6,967 bases of DNA from JBDTOX01 sp039933015 (GCA_039933015.1 JBDTOX010000164.1:1-6967); one strand, 5' to 3'; shown: positions 1 to 6,797, counted from the stretch's first letter. Translations and numbers: made by a program. Notes: a model not told the origin generated them from the sequence alone.

Positions 1-208
1 CGGCAGCGTAGGTGCGCTCCTGATAATCCACGGTCAATGGGAAAAAATCCTGGCCTGCCTTAACCTCGGTTTTGCCAACGACAGTTACCAGTACAACCGT
101 GTCTCCTAGACTTACCAGTACTGCGCCATTAGCTTGACGAGCGATTTCACCCGTTTCCAGAGTCAACTCATGTTGACCATAGGGGATAGTTTTTTTGATT
201 GCTTTCAC
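1..208 (-). CDS. pnp: Polyribonucleotide nucleotidyltransferase (PNPase), N-terminal part only
   Basis: PNPase degrades RNA 3' to 5' by phosphorolysis and in many bacteria joins the RNA degradosome. The gene is cut by the left edge, so only residues 1-69 are seen. These belong to the first RNase PH-like domain: the stretch begins (M)KAIKKTIPYGQHELTLETG and later has GEIARQANGAVLV, VVLVTVVGK and GQDFFPLTVDYQERTYAA, all closely matching the family N-terminus. The second RNase PH domain, KH and S1 domains lie outside the window. I place the start at a GTG (206-208), because the conserved N-terminus begins there and an AAAGGG ribosome-binding site sits 9 bases upstream. The only nearby in-frame alternative, a TTG at 224-226, overlaps that site. 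pnp follows rpsO by 116 bases, as in E. coli. The truncation comes from the window edge and is no sign of a pseudogene. Confidence 0.95.
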   Translation of the reverse strand, partial: MKAIKKTIPYGQHELTLETGEIARQANGAVLVSLGDTVVLVTVVGKTEVKAGQDFFPLTVDYQERTYAA

Positions 209-217
209 GACTTCACG

Positions 218-223
218 CCCTTT
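218..223 (-). promoter_or_regulatory. pnp ribosome-binding site
   Basis: The minus strand reads AAAGGG here, 9 bases before the GTG at 208-206. It supports GTG as the pnp start, since no in-frame ATG is available near the conserved N-terminus. Confidence 0.6.
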
Positions 224-236
224 CAAAACGAAACAA

Positions 237-271
237 GCCGACAAGCACCGCGTATCCGCTTTGCTTTCGGC
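237..271 (-). promoter_or_regulatory. Hairpin in the pnp leader (possible RNase III site or attenuator)
   Basis: On the minus strand GCCGA and AAGCA pair with TGCTT and TCGGC (one bulged G), and an inner GCG/CGC pair closes a GATA loop. That gives about 13 base pairs in three blocks. The run TTGTTTCGTTTTG follows (224-236), so a weak intrinsic terminator for rpsO is also possible. In E. coli the pnp leader forms a long stem that RNase III cuts, after which PNPase represses its own mRNA. This hairpin lies in the matching place, between rpsO and pnp. The shared mechanism is inference. Confidence 0.55.
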
Positions 272-295
272 TTATTTCAGCAATTCACAAAATTT

Positions 296-301
296 ATTAT
301 A
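296..301 (-). promoter_or_regulatory. Candidate -10 element of an internal pnp promoter
   Basis: The minus strand carries a perfect TATAAT. The predicted start near 289 would give a leader of about 80 bases containing the hairpin at 237-271. No good -35 element is present: the hexamer 17 bases upstream is TTTCTG, and there is no TG extension. The region is AT-rich, so a chance match is possible. Confidence 0.35.
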
Positions 302-324
302 TTGTTGCTTTATGTGTGCAGAAA

Positions 325-594
325 TTATTTACGCAGACCTAAACGCTCGATTAATGAGCGATAGCGCTCAGCGTTCTTGCGCTTGAGGTAATCCAGCAAT
401 TTACGGCGTTGGCTAACCATAGCCAACAAACCACGACGGGAATGGTGGTCTTTTGCATTAACCTTAAAGTGTTCAGTCAGGGTGCTGATACGGCTGCTTA
501 ATAGCGCCACTTGCACTTCTGGGGAACCGGTATCATTTTGTGCCAGTTGATAGTCGCCAACAATTTTGGCTTTTTCAGCAGTCGAAGTAGACAT
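325..594 (-). CDS. rpsO: 30S ribosomal protein S15
   Basis: S15 is a primary binding protein of the 30S subunit. It binds the central domain of 16S rRNA and contributes to a bridge with the 50S subunit. The product is 89 residues, the usual bacterial length. It shows the family pattern: NDTGSPEVQVALLSSRI (about 20-36), the LTEHFKVNAKDHHSRRGLLAMVSQRRKLL region (about 39-67) with the rRNA-contacting H-D-H-H-S-R-R-G block, and the C-terminal YLKRKNAERYRSLIERLGLRK. The ATG at 592-594 is preceded by AGGAG (601-605) six bases away, a strong ribosome-binding site. The gene lies 98 bases after truB and 116 bases before pnp, its usual neighbours. A likely promoter of its own lies at 621-650. In E. coli S15 represses its own translation, but no leader element is shown for that here. 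Confidence 0.98.
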   Translation of the reverse strand: MSTSTAEKAKIVGDYQLAQNDTGSPEVQVALLSSRISTLTEHFKVNAKDHHSRRGLLAMVSQRRKLLDYLKRKNAERYRSLIERLGLRK

Positions 595-620
595 CTTTTT
601 CTCCTAATCTTGAACCGCGC

Positions 621-650
621 ATTCTAACCTTAAATAGCCTTGATTAACAA
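621..650 (-). promoter_or_regulatory. Candidate rpsO promoter
   Basis: The minus strand has TTGTTA (645-650; 4 of 6 to the -35 consensus), an 18-base spacer and TAGAAT (621-626; 5 of 6 to the -10 consensus). The predicted start is near 614, about 20 bases before the rpsO ATG. E. coli also has a promoter between truB and rpsO. Read-through from truB is still expected, because I see no convincing terminator in 595-692. Confidence 0.5.
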
Positions 651-692
651 GAACTCTCTCAATAAAACAACCGTTATTAGCTAATTATTCCG

Positions 693-1610
693 TCAATCTT
701 TCACCAGCAATCTTCTGGGGGCGATCTTTCCATCGTCGGTGTGCTCGCCTAAACCCATAAAATTTCCAGCAGGATCATAAAGCCGAAACAAACCCACCGG
801 TATTGAACCCGCTTTCCATACTTGCTGACCTTGCATTAGATAATGCGCACTTGCTTCATCCAGAGGCATTTGCGGTAAATTTTGCACGGGGGCATCCACT
901 GGCAACAGGCTTTGGTCACGCTCTACGCTAGACATAGCCTCCAGCTGTTCCAATGTCACTGCCTTATCCAGGCTGAAGTGCCCGGTTGTCAGCCTGCGCA
1001 ACCCGTTCAGATACGCACCGCAACCCAACGCATGGCCAATGTCTTCGGCCAGGGTCCGTATATAAGTACCCTTGCTGCAGGACACAGTGATTGTTACTTC
1101 GTCTTGCTCAAAACGCTCAAGCGATATTGTGTAAATACTAATAGTACGTGCGGCGCGTTCAATATCCACGCCAGCTCGTGCATATTCGTACAAGGCCTTG
1201 CCCTGATGCTTGAGGGCAGAATACATGGGGGGTACCTGTTGTATGACCCCAGTAAATTTTTTTAATACCGCATTGAGTGCTGCAGGTGTCACGTCGACCT
1301 TGCTGGTAGTGAGCACCTCGCCTTCCGCATCGGCAGTCGTGGTAGTAGCGCCCAGTTTTATAGCTGCACGATAGCTTTTATCCGCATCGAGTAAAAAATG
1401 GGAAAACTTGGTGGCTTCACCGAAGCAGATAGGCAAAAGACCTGTAGCAAGCGGGTCAAGGCTACCTGTGTGGCCAGCCTTGGCCGCTTGGAAGAGGCGC
1501 TTGGCCTGCTGCAAAGCATGGTTGGAAGACAAGCCTAATGGCTTATCCAGCAATAACACACCGTGTACGGGACGTTTGATTCTTTTGAATTGCAATACAG
1601 ACAAGCCCAA
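693..1610 (-). CDS. truB: tRNA pseudouridine-55 synthase TruB
   Basis: TruB isomerises U55 in the T-loop of nearly all tRNAs and also acts as a tRNA folding chaperone. The product is about 305 residues (E. coli 314). It has HGVLLLDKPLGLSSN (16-30), the catalytic motif GHTGSLDPLATG (46-57) with nucleophile Asp52, the stacking Tyr80 in DKSYR, VPPMYSALKHQGKALYEYAR (126-145), and CSKGTYIRTLAEDIG (178-192) with the conserved Tyr183 and Arg185. A C-terminal PUA-like tail (about 250-305) ends in RRLLVKD. The start is uncertain: no ATG exists before the conserved core. In-frame TTG codons lie at 1610-1608, 1604-1602 and 1595-1593, none with a clear Shine-Dalgarno. I give the longest. It starts one codon after the rbfA stop in the same frame, so translational coupling is likely. 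The protein identity is certain; the first few residues are not. Confidence 0.95.
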   Translation of the reverse strand: MGLSVLQFKRIKRPVHGVLLLDKPLGLSSNHALQQAKRLFQAAKAGHTGSLDPLATGLLPICFGEATKFSHFLLDADKSYRAAIKLGATTTTADAEGEVLTTSKVDVTPAALNAVLKKFTGVIQQVPPMYSALKHQGKALYEYARAGVDIERAARTISIYTISLERFEQDEVTITVSCSKGTYIRTLAEDIGHALGCGAYLNGLRRLTTGHFSLDKAVTLEQLEAMSSVERDQSLLPVDAPVQNLPQMPLDEASAHYLMQGQQVWKAGSIPVGLFRLYDPAGNFMGLGEHTDDGKIAPRRLLVKD

Positions 1611-1626
1611 GACTTAAGTCTTGGGC
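1605..1626. repeat. Perfect 22-base palindrome at the rbfA-truB junction
   Basis: The 22 bases equal their own reverse complement. The arms are GCCCAAGAC and GTCTTGGGC around TTAA, so RNA from either strand can form a 9-bp stem with a 4-base loop. On the minus (coding) strand the loop holds the rbfA TAA stop, and the 3' arm holds the first possible truB TTG start. On the plus strand the hairpin is followed by GTTTTTTC (1627-1634), which looks like an intrinsic terminator facing against the operon. Confidence 0.85.
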
Positions 1627-1988
1627 GTTTTTTCTTCAGGGTTATTGCTGGAAGCGAGCGCTTCATCAATCATTTTGGAAAGTTTCATACCGCGATCGAT
1701 TGAGGCGTCGTAAATAAAATGCAATTGCGGCACCGTACGCAACAGCATACGCTTGGCTAATTGTCCACGCAGGAATCCAGCAGTTTTTTCCAGCCCAGCT
1801 TGCAGTTCTGCCGTACCCGCCTTTGCACTGTAATAAATTTTCGCATGCGCCATGTCACCCGTGACTTCAACTTCAGTCACAGTGACCATGCCCACGCGCG
1901 GGTCTTTCACCTCGAATTGCAGCAAATCAGCCAGCTCGCGCTGAATTTGCTCTGCAACTCGATCACTGCGTGCAAAATCTTTAGCCAT
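1614..1988 (-). CDS. rbfA: Ribosome-binding factor A
   Basis: RbfA is a small KH-fold protein that binds immature 30S subunits near the 5' end of 16S rRNA and helps late maturation. In E. coli it is important in the cold. The product is 124 residues, within the usual range (E. coli 133). Family signatures are the N-terminal DRVAEQIQRELADLLQ, then VKDPRVGMVTVTEVEVTGDMAHAKIYYS (about 27-54), the LRGQLAKRM helix, VPQLHFIYDASIDRGMKLSKMIDEAL, and a short charged tail ending TPKT. The ATG at 1986-1988 lies 14 bases after the infB stop. The only upstream purine-rich site is the weak AGAAG, which overlaps the end of infB, so coupling to infB translation is likely. The stop is followed in frame by truB after one codon. 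Confidence 0.97.
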   Translation of the reverse strand: MAKDFARSDRVAEQIQRELADLLQFEVKDPRVGMVTVTEVEVTGDMAHAKIYYSAKAGTAELQAGLEKTAGFLRGQLAKRMLLRTVPQLHFIYDASIDRGMKLSKMIDEALASSNNPEEKTPKT

Positions 1989-2002
1989 ATTGATTAACTT
2001 CT

Positions 2003-4720
2003 CTACAGCGTTCTAGCTACTTCAACCACTTCGTAGGCTTCCAGTAAATCCCCTACTTCAATGTCGTTAAAGTTCTTCAGCGACAGACCGCACTCGAAGT
2101 TAGATTTCACTTCTTTAACGTCGTCTTTGAAGCGTTTGAGTGAATCCAGCTCACCCGTGTGAATCACTACATGGTTGCGCAGTACACGTACTTTGGAATT
2201 ACGCCTGATGACACCCTCTTGTACATAGCAACCAGCAACCGCACCAACCTTGGAGATGCGATAAACTTCGCGGATTTCCACAGTACCGATTGGGCTTTCC
2301 TTTTGCTCTGGAGACAACATGCCACCAAGTGCAGCCCTGATTTCATCCACAGCTTCATAAATGATGTTGTAGTAACGGACATCAACACCCGCACTCTCAA
2401 TGAGCTTGCGCGCGCCAGCGTCGGCACGTACGTTAAAGCCAATCACAACCGCTTTGGATGCGGCACCCAGATTCACATCAGATTCGCTGATAGCGCCTAC
2501 GCCCGTATGAATAATGTTGACTTTAACTTCATCGGTAGACAGTTTTTGCAGCGAAGTAGCCAACGCTTCGTAAGAGCCCTGTACGTCTGATTTAATAATG
2601 AGTGGCAGGGTTTTAACTTCGCCTTCACCCATGTGCTCAAACATGTTCTCCAGTTTAGCGGCCTGCTGTTTAGCCAGCTTCACATCACGGAATTTACCTT
2701 GACGGAATAGCGCAATTTCGCGCGCCTTGCGCTCATCATTGAGTACGATCACTTCTTCGCCAGCAGATGCCACATCTGACAACCCCAATATCTCGACCGG
2801 GATTGATGGGCCAGCTTCTTTAATCTCATTACCGGCTTCATCAAGCATGGCGCGTACACGACCAAAAGCGCTACCAGCCAGCAACATGTCACCGCGCTTG
2901 AGCGTGCCCGATTGAATCAGTATGGTTGAAACTGGGCCACGGCCCTTATCCAGACGCCCTTCAATAACCAAGCCTTTAGCTGGTGTATTTTTCGGCGCTT
3001 TCAGTTCCAGCACTTCAGCTTGTAGCAATACTGCTTCCAGCAAAGCATCAATACCTTGACCGGTCTTGGCTGACACCTCGATAAACATGGTGTCGCCACC
3101 GTAATCTTCGGGTATCACTTCTTGCGCTACCAACTCTTGTTTCACTCGCTCAGCACTTGCGCCCTGTTTATCAATTTTATTGATTGCAACAACGAGCGGC
3201 ACATTACCGGCTTTAGCGTGATGAATAGCCTCGATGGTTTGCGGCATCACGCCGTCATCAGCAGCTACCACAAGAATCACAACATCAGTGGCCTTGGCAC
3301 CGCGTGCACGCATTGCAGTAAAGGCTTCATGGCCTGGGGTGTCCAGAAAGGTCACCATGCCACGTGGCGTTTCAACGTGATATGCGCCAATGTGCTGGGT
3401 AATCCCACCTGCTTCACCGGACGCCACACGTGTGCGACGAATATGGTCCAACAAGGAAGTTTTGCCATGGTCGACATGGCCCATGACCGTAACTACAGGC
3501 GGACGTGCCTCTTGCACAGCTTCTGCGTGCTCTTCATCTTCCAGGAAAGTTTCAGGATCATTGGCCGCTGCTGCCTTAGCTGTATGGCCCATTTCCTCGA
3601 CAATAATAATGGCTGTTTCCTGATCCAGCACTTGATTGATGGTTACCATCATGCCCATTTTCATCAGCGTTTTGATGACCTCACTGGCCTTGACGGCCAT
3701 TTTGTGTGCCAGATCAGCCACGGATATGGTTTCAGGCACTAAGACTTCATGCACAATCGGCTCAGTCGGGGCATTGAATGCATGCTGCTGGTCTTCGCTA
3801 TCCTTATTAGACTTGGATTTTCCCTTATGAGCGCGCCAGCCCTGGCCAATACCAACATCACTACGTGATTTAACACCACGCTTTTTGTTGTTAGCGTCAG
3901 CCCATTCTTTGCTCTTGGTACCTTTTTTGGCGGACTTATCCTCGACTTTAGGGCCCTCTTTAGCTGCAGGTTTATGCAGAGTACCTTCAGAAATCTTGTT
4001 CGGTTTATCTACCGCTGCGGCTGCTTCTGCTACTTTTTTCGCTTCCGCTTCTTGTCTTTTTTGCAATAACTCTTGTTTCTTACGTAACTCTTCGGTCTGC
4101 AAGGCAATTAGTGCTGCGTGACGTTTTGCTTCTTGCTCACGCTTGGCCACTTGATCAGCACTGATTGTATGCTTGACTGGCGTCACTTTAACTTTCACTT
4201 CCGGCTCAACCACCACCGGCGCCTCAGGAACGGGTTCCGGCACCACCGGCGCCTCAACAACAGGTTCCGGCACCGCAGGCGCCTCAACAACGAGTTCCGG
4301 CACCACCGGCGCCTCAACAACCTCTGCTACGTGCGTCTCGGCAACCATTACCTCTGGCTCTACCACCACCTCTACTGCCGGCTCTGCCAGTACCACTGGC
4401 AATTCTTCAGGCTGCTCCGAAGGATCACGGCGTACCAGCACACGCTTTTTACGCACTTCTACCTGGATAGTACGTGCCTTGCCAGTACTGTCAGATTTTT
4501 TGATTTCGGTGACCTGTTTGCGGGTCAGTGTAATTTTATTCTTTGACGCTTGCGCTCCATGCTCTCTACGCAAGTATTCCAGCAGAGAGGTTTTGTCCTG
4601 TTCGGTCAACTTCTCGTCAGATGCAGCTTTGCTCACGCCGGCACCCCTCAGTTGCTCAAGCAGCAACTCGGCTGGCAGCCCTAATTCACTGGCAAATTGT
4701 GCTACGCTCGTTTGTCCCAT
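2003..4720 (-). CDS. infB: Translation initiation factor IF-2
   Basis: IF2 is the GTPase that places fMet-tRNA in the P site and promotes joining of the 50S subunit. The product is 905 residues, close to the E. coli long form (890). Domains: IF2_N module at 1-52; long Pro/Val/Glu linker with repeats (about 105-180); Lys/Glu/Ala-rich, probably helical stretch (about 188-240); basic linker (about 265-305); second IF2_N module (about 328-378); G domain (about 407-575) with G1 GHVDHGKT (414-421), DTPGH (460-464), NKID (514-517) and SAK (550-552); then beta-barrel, domain III and the C-terminal fMet-tRNA-binding barrel to residue 905. The ATG at 4718-4720 has GGAG seven bases upstream. The gene follows nusA by 88 bases. 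No key residue is missing. Shorter isoforms from internal starts occur in E. coli; I see no well-spaced internal ribosome-binding site here. Confidence 0.98.
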   Translation of the reverse strand: MGQTSVAQFASELGLPAELLLEQLRGAGVSKAASDEKLTEQDKTSLLEYLRREHGAQASKNKITLTRKQVTEIKKSDSTGKARTIQVEVRKKRVLVRRDPSEQPEELPVVLAEPAVEVVVEPEVMVAETHVAEVVEAPVVPELVVEAPAVPEPVVEAPVVPEPVPEAPVVVEPEVKVKVTPVKHTISADQVAKREQEAKRHAALIALQTEELRKKQELLQKRQEAEAKKVAEAAAAVDKPNKISEGTLHKPAAKEGPKVEDKSAKKGTKSKEWADANNKKRGVKSRSDVGIGQGWRAHKGKSKSNKDSEDQQHAFNAPTEPIVHEVLVPETISVADLAHKMAVKASEVIKTLMKMGMMVTINQVLDQETAIIIVEEMGHTAKAAAANDPETFLEDEEHAEAVQEARPPVVTVMGHVDHGKTSLLDHIRRTRVASGEAGGITQHIGAYHVETPRGMVTFLDTPGHEAFTAMRARGAKATDVVILVVAADDGVMPQTIEAIHHAKAGNVPLVVAINKIDKQGASAERVKQELVAQEVIPEDYGGDTMFIEVSAKTGQGIDALLEAVLLQAEVLELKAPKNTPAKGLVIEGRLDKGRGPVSTILIQSGTLKRGDMLLAGSAFGRVRAMLDEAGNEIKEAGPSIPVEILGLSDVASAGEEVIVLNDERKAREIALFRQGKFRDVKLAKQQAAKLENMFEHMGEGEVKTLPLIIKSDVQGSYEALATSLQKLSTDEVKVNIIHTGVGAISESDVNLGAASKAVVIGFNVRADAGARKLIESAGVDVRYYNIIYEAVDEIRAALGGMLSPEQKESPIGTVEIREVYRISKVGAVAGCYVQEGVIRRNSKVRVLRNHVVIHTGELDSLKRFKDDVKEVKSNFECGLSLKNFNDIEVGDLLEAYEVVEVARTL
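4203..4322 (-). repeat. 30-bp in-frame tandem repeats inside infB
   Basis: Four units of 30 bases run end to end: 4203-4232 (degenerate), 4233-4262, 4263-4292 and 4293-4322. The last three differ at only a few positions. Each encodes a ten-residue unit of the VVEAPVVPEP type (IF2 residues about 134-173). Multiples of three keep the frame, so copy number can change without breaking the protein. The region is part of the IF2 linker and has no known catalytic role. Confidence 0.9.
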
Positions 4721-4808
4721 CGTGTTACTCCGTCTCTTCTTTACGTGGCTACTTTTAACGCGACGTTGATTTTATAAGTTCTAAAACCATATAGTATGCA
4801 AATCCAAC

Positions 4809-6281
4809 TTAAGCAAACCATGGCGCGCGCGCTGTCATAATCAGCTGCTTGGCACGCTCTGCATCCATATTAGTCAGCTCCACCAAATCATCTACAGCCA
4901 GATCAGCTAAATCTTCCATAGTAGAGACGCCTTGGGCGGCCAGCATGTGCGCCGTCACTTCGTCCATACCTGCCATGGTCAGTAAATCTTCAGAAGCTTC
5001 TTCGACCTTTTCTTCCTTGGCAATCGCTTCGGTCAACAATGCTGCACGCGCACGCTTACGAAGCTCATTGATGGTCTCTTCATCAAACGCATCAATTTCG
5101 CTCATCTCCGAGATCGGCACATAAGCAATTTCTTCCAAGGTACTAAAACCTTCTTGCGCCAAAATGTCAGCCACTTCTTCGTCTACATCCAGCTTGTCGA
5201 TAAACAGTTGGCGTGTACCGGTATATTCTTCTTCGTGCTTTTTCGCGGCTTCTTCTTCGGTCAGGATATTCAAAGTCCAACCGGTCAGCTCTGAAGCCAA
5301 TCGAACGTTCTGGCCATTTCGCCCAATAGCTTGCGCCAATTGTTCTTCGTCCACCACCACGTCCATGCTATGCGCATCTTCATCAACAACAATACTGGAA
5401 ACTTCTGCAGGCGCCATGGCATTGATGACAAACTGCGCCGGTTCCATCGACCACAGCACAATATCTACGCGCTCACCGGCCAATTCGCCGGTAACCGCTT
5501 GTACACGCGAGCCACGCATCCCGACACAAGTACCTATTGGATCCAGGCGTTGATCGTTAGATTTAACAGCAATCTTTGAACGTAGGCCTGGATCACGTGC
5601 AGCGGCACGGATTTCTAGTAGGCCTTCTTCAATTTCCGGCACTTCCAGCTCAAACAATTTGGCTAAAAACTCAGGTGCAATACGTGACAAGATCAATTGC
5701 GGGCCTCGTCCGCCACGTTCAATACGTGACAAGTAAGCACGTACTCGATCACCTACGCGCAGATTCTCTTTCGGGATCATCTGTTCGCGCGGCAGCAAGG
5801 ACTCAATACGGCCTACTTCAATAATGGCATTGCCTTTTTCCATGCGTTTAATAACACCAGTAACGAGGTGTTCCTTACGTGCCAGGAAATCATCCAAAAT
5901 CTGCTCGCGCTCGGCCTCACGTACCTTTTGCAATATTACTTGCTTGGCAGCCTGAGCGCCAATGCGGCCAAATTCGACAGATTCTAGCGGCTCCTCTACA
6001 TAGTCACCTTCAATGAGGCCGCCATTGCCTTTCTGAGCCTCGCTTAGATCAATTTGCGCCGCCATGTTTTCTACTGATTCGTCTGCCACCACCTGCCAAC
6101 GACGGAAAGATTTGTATTCGCCATTTTCGCGGTCAATTTCGACACGCACATCAGCATCCTCAGAAAAGCGCTTTTTGGTGGCAGAGGCTAAAGCAAGCTC
6201 CAGGGCGGTAAAAATCACCTCCTTAGCTACACTTTTTTCGTGCGCCAGCGCATCAACCAACAATAATATTTCGCGACTCAT
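4809..6281 (-). CDS. nusA: Transcription termination/antitermination factor NusA
   Basis: NusA binds RNA polymerase, slows it at hairpin pauses, and affects intrinsic and Rho-dependent termination and rRNA antitermination. The product is 490 residues (E. coli 495). Domains: RNA polymerase-binding N-terminal domain (about 1-130, starting MSREILLLVDALAHEKSV); S1 (about 135-200, HLVTGVIKRMEKGNAIIEVG); KH1 (about 202-280) with GTCVGMRG at 250-257; KH2 (about 283-345) with AIGRNGQN at 318-325; and two acidic AR repeats (about 360-420 and 432-490), the proteobacterial arrangement. I choose the ATG at 6281-6279 because GGAGG (6287-6291) sits 5 bases upstream and MSREIL matches the family. A GTG four codons earlier overlaps that site. 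nusA starts 29 bases after rimP. Known NusA feedback on its own operon fits the hairpin before rimP. Confidence 0.98.
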   Translation of the reverse strand: MSREILLLVDALAHEKSVAKEVIFTALELALASATKKRFSEDADVRVEIDRENGEYKSFRRWQVVADESVENMAAQIDLSEAQKGNGGLIEGDYVEEPLESVEFGRIGAQAAKQVILQKVREAEREQILDDFLARKEHLVTGVIKRMEKGNAIIEVGRIESLLPREQMIPKENLRVGDRVRAYLSRIERGGRGPQLILSRIAPEFLAKLFELEVPEIEEGLLEIRAAARDPGLRSKIAVKSNDQRLDPIGTCVGMRGSRVQAVTGELAGERVDIVLWSMEPAQFVINAMAPAEVSSIVVDEDAHSMDVVVDEEQLAQAIGRNGQNVRLASELTGWTLNILTEEEAAKKHEEEYTGTRQLFIDKLDVDEEVADILAQEGFSTLEEIAYVPISEMSEIDAFDEETINELRKRARAALLTEAIAKEEKVEEASEDLLTMAGMDEVTAHMLAAQGVSTMEDLADLAVDDLVELTNMDAERAKQLIMTARAPWFA

Positions 6282-6286
6282 TTCAA

Positions 6287-6291
6287 CCTCC
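6287..6291 (-). promoter_or_regulatory. nusA ribosome-binding site
   Basis: The minus strand reads GGAGG, 5 bases before the ATG at 6281-6279. It decides the start: the in-frame upstream GTG (6293-6291) overlaps this site and would have no site of its own. Confidence 0.85.
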
Positions 6292-6295
6292 ACCT

Positions 6296-6325
6296 AAAAT
6301 TCTGGGCTATTTAAAATTCAGGGCT
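6296..6325 (-). repeat. Short tandem duplication at the rimP stop codon
   Basis: Two copies of a 13-base sequence, AAAATTCTGGGCT (6296-6308) and AAAATTCAGGGCT (6313-6325) on the plus strand, lie 17 bases apart with one mismatch. On the minus strand each reads as codons for Ser-Pro-Glu-Phe and then a stop. The upstream copy is the real end of rimP. The second copy is out of frame with it (17 is not a multiple of 3) and fills the rimP-nusA spacer. Confidence 0.8.
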
Positions 6326-6745
6326 CAAGCGTGCTTTATCGACATTGGTTAAAGCAATTTTTTGCTCTACACCTTCAAATTCAATCAAAAGTTGACCTTG
6401 TTCTAATCCACGCAAAATACCTAAATAATTCTTTCTTCCTTCAACAGGAACACGCAGCTTTACATGCACGCGCTGACCACTAAACCGTAAAAAATCCGAT
6501 TCCTTTTTGAGCACGCGATCCATACCTGGCGAGGACACCTCAAGCCTGTCGTAATCCATGTCGTGCTCGACTGCCAACAAATTGCTCAACTGGTTACTGA
6601 CCAGCACACAGTCATCAATATTGACGCCTTCAGGCTTATCAATAAATAACCGTAGCAACTTGCCACGATTGGATATCTCAAGGTCTACCAACTCATAACC
6701 GAGCTGCGTCACCGACCGATCCAATAAAGCATGCAAATCCTGCAT
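6311..6745 (-). CDS. rimP: Ribosome maturation factor RimP
   Basis: RimP binds free 30S subunits and helps early assembly of the small subunit around S12 and the central pseudoknot. The product is 144 residues (family about 150). The N-terminal alpha/beta domain (about 1-75) contains GYELVDLEISNRGKLLRLFIDKPEGVNIDDC and ends in the family signature LEVSSPGMDR (68-77), followed by VLKKESDFLRFSGQRVHVKL. The C-terminal Sm-like barrel (about 85-144) contains GRKNYLGILRGLE. The ATG at 6743-6745 has AGGAG (6751-6755) five bases upstream. It is the first protein gene of the cluster, downstream of a predicted promoter (6822-6830) and a terminator-like hairpin (6775-6797). It is followed by nusA after 29 bases, the usual order. 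Confidence 0.97.
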   Translation of the reverse strand: MQDLHALLDRSVTQLGYELVDLEISNRGKLLRLFIDKPEGVNIDDCVLVSNQLSNLLAVEHDMDYDRLEVSSPGMDRVLKKESDFLRFSGQRVHVKLRVPVEGRKNYLGILRGLEQGQLLIEFEGVEQKIALTNVDKARLSPEF

Positions 6746-6774
6746 TTTTACTCCTGCACCCAGCTCTCAGAAAC

Positions 6775-6797
6775 AAAAAATGGGCTTAACGCCCATT
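6775..6797 (-). terminator. Terminator-like hairpin in the rimP leader (possible attenuator)
   Basis: On the minus strand AATGGGC pairs with GCCCATT (7 bp) around the loop GTTAA. The stem's last two Ts run straight into four more (6775-6778), then GTTT. The hairpin lies downstream of the predicted promoter and about 30 bases before the rimP start codon, so transcripts from that promoter would have to pass it. It could be an attenuator for the operon or a second terminator of the rRNA operon. Confidence 0.65.

Noticed and set aside
662..692. Terminator after truB
   Set aside because: The only symmetry is the AT-only-flanked ATTAGCTAAT, with no GC stem and no T-run, so transcription probably continues into rpsO.
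3122..3742. Plus-strand open frame of 206 codons
   Set aside because: It lies opposite the IF2 G domain, and its His/Cys-rich composition resembles no protein family. It is a shadow of infB.
4340..4360. Internal IF2 start at Met125
   Set aside because: A purine-rich AGAGG precedes the ATG by only about two bases, too close for a normal ribosome-binding site. The E. coli short forms cannot be mapped onto it.
4173..4769. Plus-strand open frame of 198 codons rich in Ser, Thr and Gly, with repeats
   Set aside because: It is the antisense of the infB linker repeats and start region. Its repeats mirror the Val/Pro/Glu repeats, and infB is certain.
4721..4808. Possible internal promoter between nusA and infB (TTGCAT, 19 bases, TATAAA on the minus strand)
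   Set aside because: The -35 matches only 3 of 6 bases and the spacing is long. In AT-rich sequence this is not enough to call. The 88-base gap holds only the infB ribosome-binding site with certainty.
6282..6293. Upstream GTG start giving NusA four more residues
   Set aside because: The GTG overlaps the strong GGAGG site that serves the ATG at 6281, and the family N-terminus matches MSREIL.
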